NCBI GenBank assembly: GCA_955652455.1
Contig: CATPBU010000075.1
Span: forward strand, 1-9,286
Source of the DNA: Candidatus Dormiibacterota bacterium
GTDB lineage: Bacteria; Chloroflexota; Dormibacteria; UBA8260
Length of the DNA: 9,286 bases
Direction of reading: 5' to 3'
Position 1 is the first letter of the stretch, and each line of letters starts with the position of its first letter. Positions 5,787-9,286 of this stretch are shown here, piece after piece. The translations under genes were made by a program, and so were the position numbers. The notes beneath the pieces are model-generated. The model saw only the letters and a program-made list of their open reading frames with translations, had not been told where the DNA came from and did no database searches.

Positions 5787-5792
5787 ATGGAC

Positions 5793-6254
5793 ATGGGCAC
5801 CAGGTCAGCGCTGCCCGACTTTGAGCTGGCGCTGAGCGGCGGGGGCCGGTTGCGACGCGACGAACTGCTGGGACGCCGTACCGTCCTGTACTTCTACCCC
5901 AAGGACGACACTCCCGGCTGCACCCTCGAAGGCCGCGAATTCACAGCCCTGCTCGACGGCTTCCGCGCCGCCGGGATCGACGTCTACGGCGTGTCACCGG
6001 ATTCGGCCAAGAGCCACGATAGATTCGCTGCCAAGTGCGAGCTCGGCATCCCGCTGATCAGCGACCCCGATCACGTGCTCATCGGAGCACTGGACCTCTG
6101 GGTCGACAAGTCGATGTACGGGCGGACGTACCAAGGGGTGGAGCGGAGCACGTTCCTGGTCGGTCGCTCGGCCGAGATCGAGCAGGAGTGGCGCGCGGTC
6201 AAGCCCGCCGGCCATGCCGCCGCGGTGCTCGAGGCCGCCACCCCTGCCGCCTAG
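5793..6254 (+). CDS. bcp: Bacterioferritin-comigratory-type (BCP/PrxQ) thiol peroxiredoxin, 153 aa
   Basis: The enzyme reduces hydrogen peroxide and organic hydroperoxides in the cytosol using thioredoxin-type donors. The peroxidatic motif is PKDDTPGCT (36-44) with Thr40 and peroxidatic Cys43, preceded by the core strand TVLYFY. The conserved active-site Arg is in VERSTFLVG (Arg118). The E. coli-type resolving cysteine five residues after the peroxidatic one is missing (TLEGREF). A second cysteine, Cys82 in AAKCELGIPLISD, sits in the helix used for resolution by one subgroup of BCP proteins, so an atypical 2-Cys mechanism is likely. Length is normal for the family. The gene heads a tight plus-strand cluster: its last bases overlap the proposed start of the first ArsA/GET3-like ATPase. 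Confidence 0.93.
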   Translation: MGTRSALPDFELALSGGGRLRRDELLGRRTVLYFYPKDDTPGCTLEGREFTALLDGFRAAGIDVYGVSPDSAKSHDRFAAKCELGIPLISDPDHVLIGALDLWVDKSMYGRTYQGVERSTFLVGRSAEIEQEWRAVKPAGHAAAVLEAATPAA

Positions 6255-7239
6255 GCGCCGCACCGTCAAGTCCGCTACGGGCAGGCTCGAGGACCTCCTG
6301 GCGAAGCGGATCATCTTCGTGGCCGGCAAGGGTGGGACCGGGAAGACAACCGTCGCCGCGGCCATCGCGCTGCTCGCCGCCCGGGCGGGAAAGCAGGTGC
6401 TGGGGATCGAGGTGGAACCCAAGGGCGACCTGGCGACGGCGCTCGGCTCGAAGGGCGCCGGTTTCAAACCGGAGCTGGCCCAGCCCAACATCTGCTTCCT
6501 CGCCCTGCACCCCCAGGAATCCTTCCAGGAATACCTGAACGCGTTTTTCAAGGTGCCGCGGTTGGCGCGCGCCACGCCACTCGCGAAGGTCTTCGACTTC
6601 ATCGCCACAGCCGTGCCCGGTCCGCGCGACATGCTCGTCGTCGGCAAGGTGGCGTTCGAGGAGCGCAAGCGTGACCACGACGGGTCACCAACGTGGGACC
6701 TGATCGTCGTGGACTGCAGCGCCACCGGCCACGTGCTCTCGCAGCTGAACGCCGCACGGTCCCTGGCCGCCCTGGTGCGTGGCGGCATGATCCGCAGCCA
6801 GGTGGAGTGGATCGACGGAGTCATCTCCGATGCCAGGCGGACCGCGGTCGTGCTCACCGCGCTCCCCGAGGAGATGCCGGTGGTCGAGACCCTCGAGCTC
6901 TATGCGGACATCGTCAAGGAGCGCGGCATCCACGTCGGGGGATGCGTGCTCAACCGGATGATGCGGGCACCTCTGTCACCGGCTTCGCGTCGGCTGCTCG
7001 CCGACCTCGCAACCGGCGACGCCGAGATCAGAGCTCGGGTGCCGGGGGTGGCCAGCATCGGAGCCGACCTTGAGCTTGGGGAGCGGTTGCACAAGTCAGG
7101 CGAGGTGCAGGCGCGCCGCCTGCGCGCTGAGATCGGCGTTCCGGTCGTCGAAGTGCCCCTGATGGCCACCCGCCACGGTCTCGCCACGTCGCGTGCGGTC
7201 GCCGGCGCACTCGCCGAGCAGATGGTAGGCGCAGCGTGA
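6214..7239 (+). CDS. ArsA/GET3-like ATPase, first of a pair (Rv3679-like)
   Basis: This is a SIMIBI-class P-loop ATPase of the ArsA/GET3 family, 341 aa. The deviant Walker A is AGKGGTGKTT (37-46), with the intradimer signature Lys39 and P-loop Lys44. The switch I region reads EVEPKGDLATALG (66-78), with Glu68 where GET3 has its catalytic Asp. Switch II reads VVDCSATGHVLSQL (165-178), close to the canonical D-x-x-P-T-G-H-T-L. There is no CxxC zinc motif, so GET3-style zinc dimerisation is not expected. The best match in memory is M. tuberculosis Rv3679, whose partner Rv3680 resembles the next gene. The only standard start ahead of the P-loop is the ATG at 6214, which overlaps the peroxiredoxin gene by 41 bases and has no Shine-Dalgarno. 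The true start may instead be non-standard (a CTG lies at 6244) or reached by re-initiation. It overlaps the next gene by 4 bases. Confidence 0.9.
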   Translation: MPPRCSRPPPLPPRRRTVKSATGRLEDLLAKRIIFVAGKGGTGKTTVAAAIALLAARAGKQVLGIEVEPKGDLATALGSKGAGFKPELAQPNICFLALHPQESFQEYLNAFFKVPRLARATPLAKVFDFIATAVPGPRDMLVVGKVAFEERKRDHDGSPTWDLIVVDCSATGHVLSQLNAARSLAALVRGGMIRSQVEWIDGVISDARRTAVVLTALPEEMPVVETLELYADIVKERGIHVGGCVLNRMMRAPLSPASRRLLADLATGDAEIRARVPGVASIGADLELGERLHKSGEVQARRLRAEIGVPVVEVPLMATRHGLATSRAVAGALAEQMVGAA

Positions 7240-8402
7240 CCTCCGCCCGCGCCACCGGCCGCGACAGCCTGGTGAGCCAGGTCGAGAACCTCGAGGTGAT
7301 CTTGTGCTGCGGCAGTGGCGGCGTCGGCAAGACGACCGTCAGCGCCGCGCTGGGTATCGCCCTGGCCCAGCAGGATGACCGAAGGGTCCTGGTCCTCACC
7401 GTCGACCCGGCTCGGCGGCTTGCCACCGCGCTCGGCCTCCCTGAGATCGGCACCGAGCCGGTCCCGGTGTCACGAGCCAGGTTGCGCCGCGCCGGCATCG
7501 AGGTCGAGGGTGAGCTTGTTGCCGCCATGCTTGACATGAAGTCGACCTTCGATCGCATGGTGACCAAGCTGGCACCGACGCGCCGCGACGCGCAGCGCAT
7601 CCTCACCAACAGGTTTTACCAGGGGATCAGCGACTCCTTCATCGGTTCCCATGAGTACATGGCCATGGAAGCCCTCTACGAGCTGCATGAGGCGGGGGAG
7701 TACGACACGCTGATCATCGATACGCCGCCGTCACGCAATGCGCTCGACTTCCTGGAGGCTCCCAACCGGCTCACCGACTTCGTCGGCGCGCGCTTGCTCA
7801 CCTGGCTATCGGGACCATCCCGTTTCGGGTTCAGGGCCGTCAACCTCGCCACCGGACCGTTCCTGCGCATGGCCGATCGGCTGCTCGGCGCGGATGTCCT
7901 CACCGAGGTCGCCGAGTTCGTCACTGACCTCCAGAAGATCTACTCCGGGGTCCAGCAGCGTGCCCGGGATGTCTACAAGCTTCTGCGCAGCTCGCGAGTG
8001 GGGTTCATCGTCGTCACCACGCTCGAGCCGTCGCCCTTTCACGAGGCCGAGTACTTCTGTGCCCGGCTGCGCGAGTACCGGATGCCGCTGCGTGGAGTCG
8101 TCGTCAATCGCGCCTGGCCTGATTCCCTGCGCGGCCGCACCGCCTTGGCCACCGCGAACGCGCTCGCCGAGGACGACAGACTGCCTGGGTGGCTGAGTCA
8201 GCGGCTCGGTCATCGCGTGTCGTCCGACGCGCTGCACGGAATCGGCGACGGCTGGCTCCACCTTCACGCGATCGCGGAGCGCGACTTCCGCCAGCTCGGC
8301 CGGCTCGAGCGGCTCGGCGACGTGGAGGCGGTGCGGATCCCCCTGTTCAGCGAGGACGCATCGGAGCTGCAGGGCCTGGCGAGGATCGCCGCCCTGCTCT
8401 AG
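7236..8402 (+). CDS. ArsA/GET3-like ATPase, second of a pair (Rv3680-like)
   Basis: The 388-aa product is the partner ATPase. Its P-loop is CCGSGGVGKTTVSAALG (24-40): Lys32 is present, but the intradimer signature lysine is replaced by Ser27. Switch I is normal (LTVDPARRLATALGL, 54-68, with Asp58), and switch II is IDTPPSRNALDFL (161-173). A hydrophobic and aromatic region (DFVGARLLTWLSGPSRFGFR, 181-200, and following residues) occupies the place where GET3-like proteins bind client helices. MLDMKSTFDRMV and FYQGISDSFIGSHEYMAMEA are typical of Rv3680 relatives. The GTG start lies in a GTGA overlap with the stop of the upstream gene, so the two should be translated in a coupled, near-equimolar way and probably form a heterodimer. 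The client is unknown; homologues are discussed as cytosolic chaperone-like ATPases. Its TAG stop is shared with the convergent ATPase gene. Confidence 0.92.
   Translation: MTSARATGRDSLVSQVENLEVILCCGSGGVGKTTVSAALGIALAQQDDRRVLVLTVDPARRLATALGLPEIGTEPVPVSRARLRRAGIEVEGELVAAMLDMKSTFDRMVTKLAPTRRDAQRILTNRFYQGISDSFIGSHEYMAMEALYELHEAGEYDTLIIDTPPSRNALDFLEAPNRLTDFVGARLLTWLSGPSRFGFRAVNLATGPFLRMADRLLGADVLTEVAEFVTDLQKIYSGVQQRARDVYKLLRSSRVGFIVVTTLEPSPFHEAEYFCARLREYRMPLRGVVVNRAWPDSLRGRTALATANALAEDDRLPGWLSQRLGHRVSSDALHGIGDGWLHLHAIAERDFRQLGRLERLGDVEAVRIPLFSEDASELQGLARIAALL
8399..8402. other. Second CTAG shared by two convergent stop codons
   Basis: TAG at 8400-8402 ends the second ArsA/GET3-like gene, and the complement of 8399-8401 is TAG ending the SMC-like gene on the minus strand. 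This repeats exactly the arrangement at 2048-2051. Confidence 0.9.
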
Positions 8403-9286
8403 AGAGGGCGCGCAGTCGTCGCTGTTACGGCGCGTCCGGTGGTCTCAAACGTCTGGTTCGGCGTCGGCATGGTCACCACCGCTGGGTCGTCATCGTCGCA
8501 CACCGCCGCCAGCGAGGTGACCAGCGTCGTGTCCGACGTGCTCAACACCACCTGGTTGGTCGCCGAGAGATTCCAGAGGAACTGCAGGGCCGTCTCGCGC
8601 CGCTGCGGATCAGCGCTGAGCAGCGGCTCGTCGAGCAGCAGCGGCACCGGCTCCCCGCCGTCACTGAGCACTTCGGCGAGCGCGAGGCGCAACAGCAGGG
8701 ACACTTGGTCACGCGTGCCATGCGAGAGCAGCTCGAGGGGAACGAGGTCGGGACGATCACGTCCGAGCAGCGACACCTCGAAGTGGGCAGCGTCGACGTT
8801 GACGGCGCTGTACCTGCCCTCGGTGAGCAGGGCGAGGCGGTCTGCCACGGAGGTTGCCAGCCGCGGCGCCAGGTCGTGGTGGATGCTCTTGGTCGCGTGC
8901 TCGATCAGTTCCGCGGCGCGCCGCAACGCAGCCAGCTGCTCCAATCCGCGGTCGCGTGCGGCGGTGCACGTGGCGCGCTCGTCCTCCAGGTCGGCGAGGG
9001 CAGGGACGTTCCCGCGCATCTCGCCGAGCCGGGCGCGCAGCGCCGTCGCCGCTGTTGACGCGGCCACAGCCGCCTGGCGGGCATGCTCGGCCTCGGTCTC
9101 CAAGTCCTGGAGATCGGACTGCGCGAGGGGTTGGGTTCCGGCGACGTCCGCAGGGTCACCCCCACGGCTGGACAGACGTCTCTCCAGTTCGCTGCTCAGC
9201 CGAGTCAGCGACCGCATGTCACCGCCGAAAGTGCCGCGTCGCTGCAGCTCGCGCAGACGCTTGAGAGCGACGTCGTGCCGACGCCG
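8399..9286 (-). CDS. SMC/YhaN/SbcC-like ATPase, C-terminal part; 5' end outside the window
   Basis: The reading frame is open to the last base of the window, so the N-terminal part with Walker A lies beyond it; 295 residues are visible. The right-hand part is charged and Ala/Arg/Glu-rich with coiled-coil character (for example DLEDERATCTAARDRGLEQL). Then come the ABC-type signature LSHGTRDQVSLLLRLALAE (coding 8672-8728), Walker B PLLLDEPLLSADPQRR with the catalytic Glu and D-loop, and the late motif VVLSTSDTTL. This order is that of SMC-like ATPases. The short C-terminal half and the HGTRDQ signature resemble YhaN-type and SbcC-like proteins that work with a metallophosphoesterase nuclease in DNA end processing. 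If so, a nuclease gene is expected upstream, beyond the right edge. An internal ATG at 9217 is not the start. It converges on the ArsA/GET3-like pair. Confidence 0.85.
   Translation of the reverse strand, partial: RRRHDVALKRLRELQRRGTFGGDMRSLTRLSSELERRLSSRGGDPADVAGTQPLAQSDLQDLETEAEHARQAAVAASTAATALRARLGEMRGNVPALADLEDERATCTAARDRGLEQLAALRRAAELIEHATKSIHHDLAPRLATSVADRLALLTEGRYSAVNVDAAHFEVSLLGRDRPDLVPLELLSHGTRDQVSLLLRLALAEVLSDGGEPVPLLLDEPLLSADPQRRETALQFLWNLSATNQVVLSTSDTTLVTSLAAVCDDDDPAVVTMPTPNQTFETTGRAVTATTARPL

Noticed and set aside
5994..6857. Minus-strand open frame of 287 codons
   Set aside because: It is antisense to bcp and the first ArsA/GET3-like ATPase, both with intact catalytic motifs, and resembles no family.
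6967..7000. Zinc or redox CxxC motif in the ArsA/GET3-like proteins
   Set aside because: Cysteines in both proteins are isolated or adjacent (CC in the second P-loop); no CxxC or CxC is present anywhere.
8189..9058. Long plus-strand open frame of 289 codons
   Set aside because: It is antisense to the SMC-like gene, whose signature and Walker B motifs are clear, and reads as Arg/Gln-rich peptide without domain features. It also begins inside the second ArsA/GET3-like gene.

Overview
The window is GC-rich, gene-dense bacterial DNA. The gene content is closest to Actinomycetota or an F420-using relative such as Dormibacterota. The clues are an actinobacterial-type DXS, a PPOX/Rv1155-like protein, and a tandem pair of ArsA/GET3-like ATPases that resembles Mycobacterium tuberculosis Rv3679-Rv3680 domain for domain. 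This placement rests on recalled family sequences, not on a search.

Left part (1-2051). Two perfect hairpins (15-38 and 77-106) lie in a gene-free stretch. A possible 70-residue small protein with a strong Shine-Dalgarno follows (220-432). It converges on a DksA/TraR-type C4 zinc-finger gene (437-about 724, minus). Next on the plus strand come a YcaQ/AlkZ-like winged-helix gene (about 723-1577) and an ASCH-domain gene (1602-2051). The zinc-finger and winged-helix genes stand head to head, and both lack their N-terminal coding part at the same point, about 705-725. This looks like a deletion scar or an assembly join.

Middle part (2048-5687). On the minus strand, dxs (entry enzyme of the MEP isoprenoid pathway) is followed 4 bases later by a PPOX-class flavin/F420-type protein. 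Divergent from dxs is a SirB1-family protein (transglutaminase-like domain plus TPR-like tail). A small three-helix membrane protein follows on the minus strand.

Right part (5741-9286). Divergent from the membrane protein is a tight plus-strand cluster: a bacterioferritin-comigratory-type peroxiredoxin, then two ArsA/GET3-like ATPases whose genes overlap. The two ATPases carry complementary deviations in their active-site motifs: the first has the intradimer signature lysine but Glu in switch I, the second lacks that lysine but has the switch I Asp. That suggests an obligate heterodimer with one fully equipped ATP site. The window ends inside a minus-strand SMC/YhaN/SbcC-like ATPase that has lost its N-terminus to the window edge.

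Two of the convergent gene pairs end on a shared CTAG tetramer that gives a TAG stop to both strands. I saw no tRNA, rRNA, CRISPR array, insertion sequence or phage gene. The most interesting items are the zinc-finger/winged-helix junction and the peroxiredoxin/ATPase-pair cluster. I see no clearly undescribed defence or mobile system.
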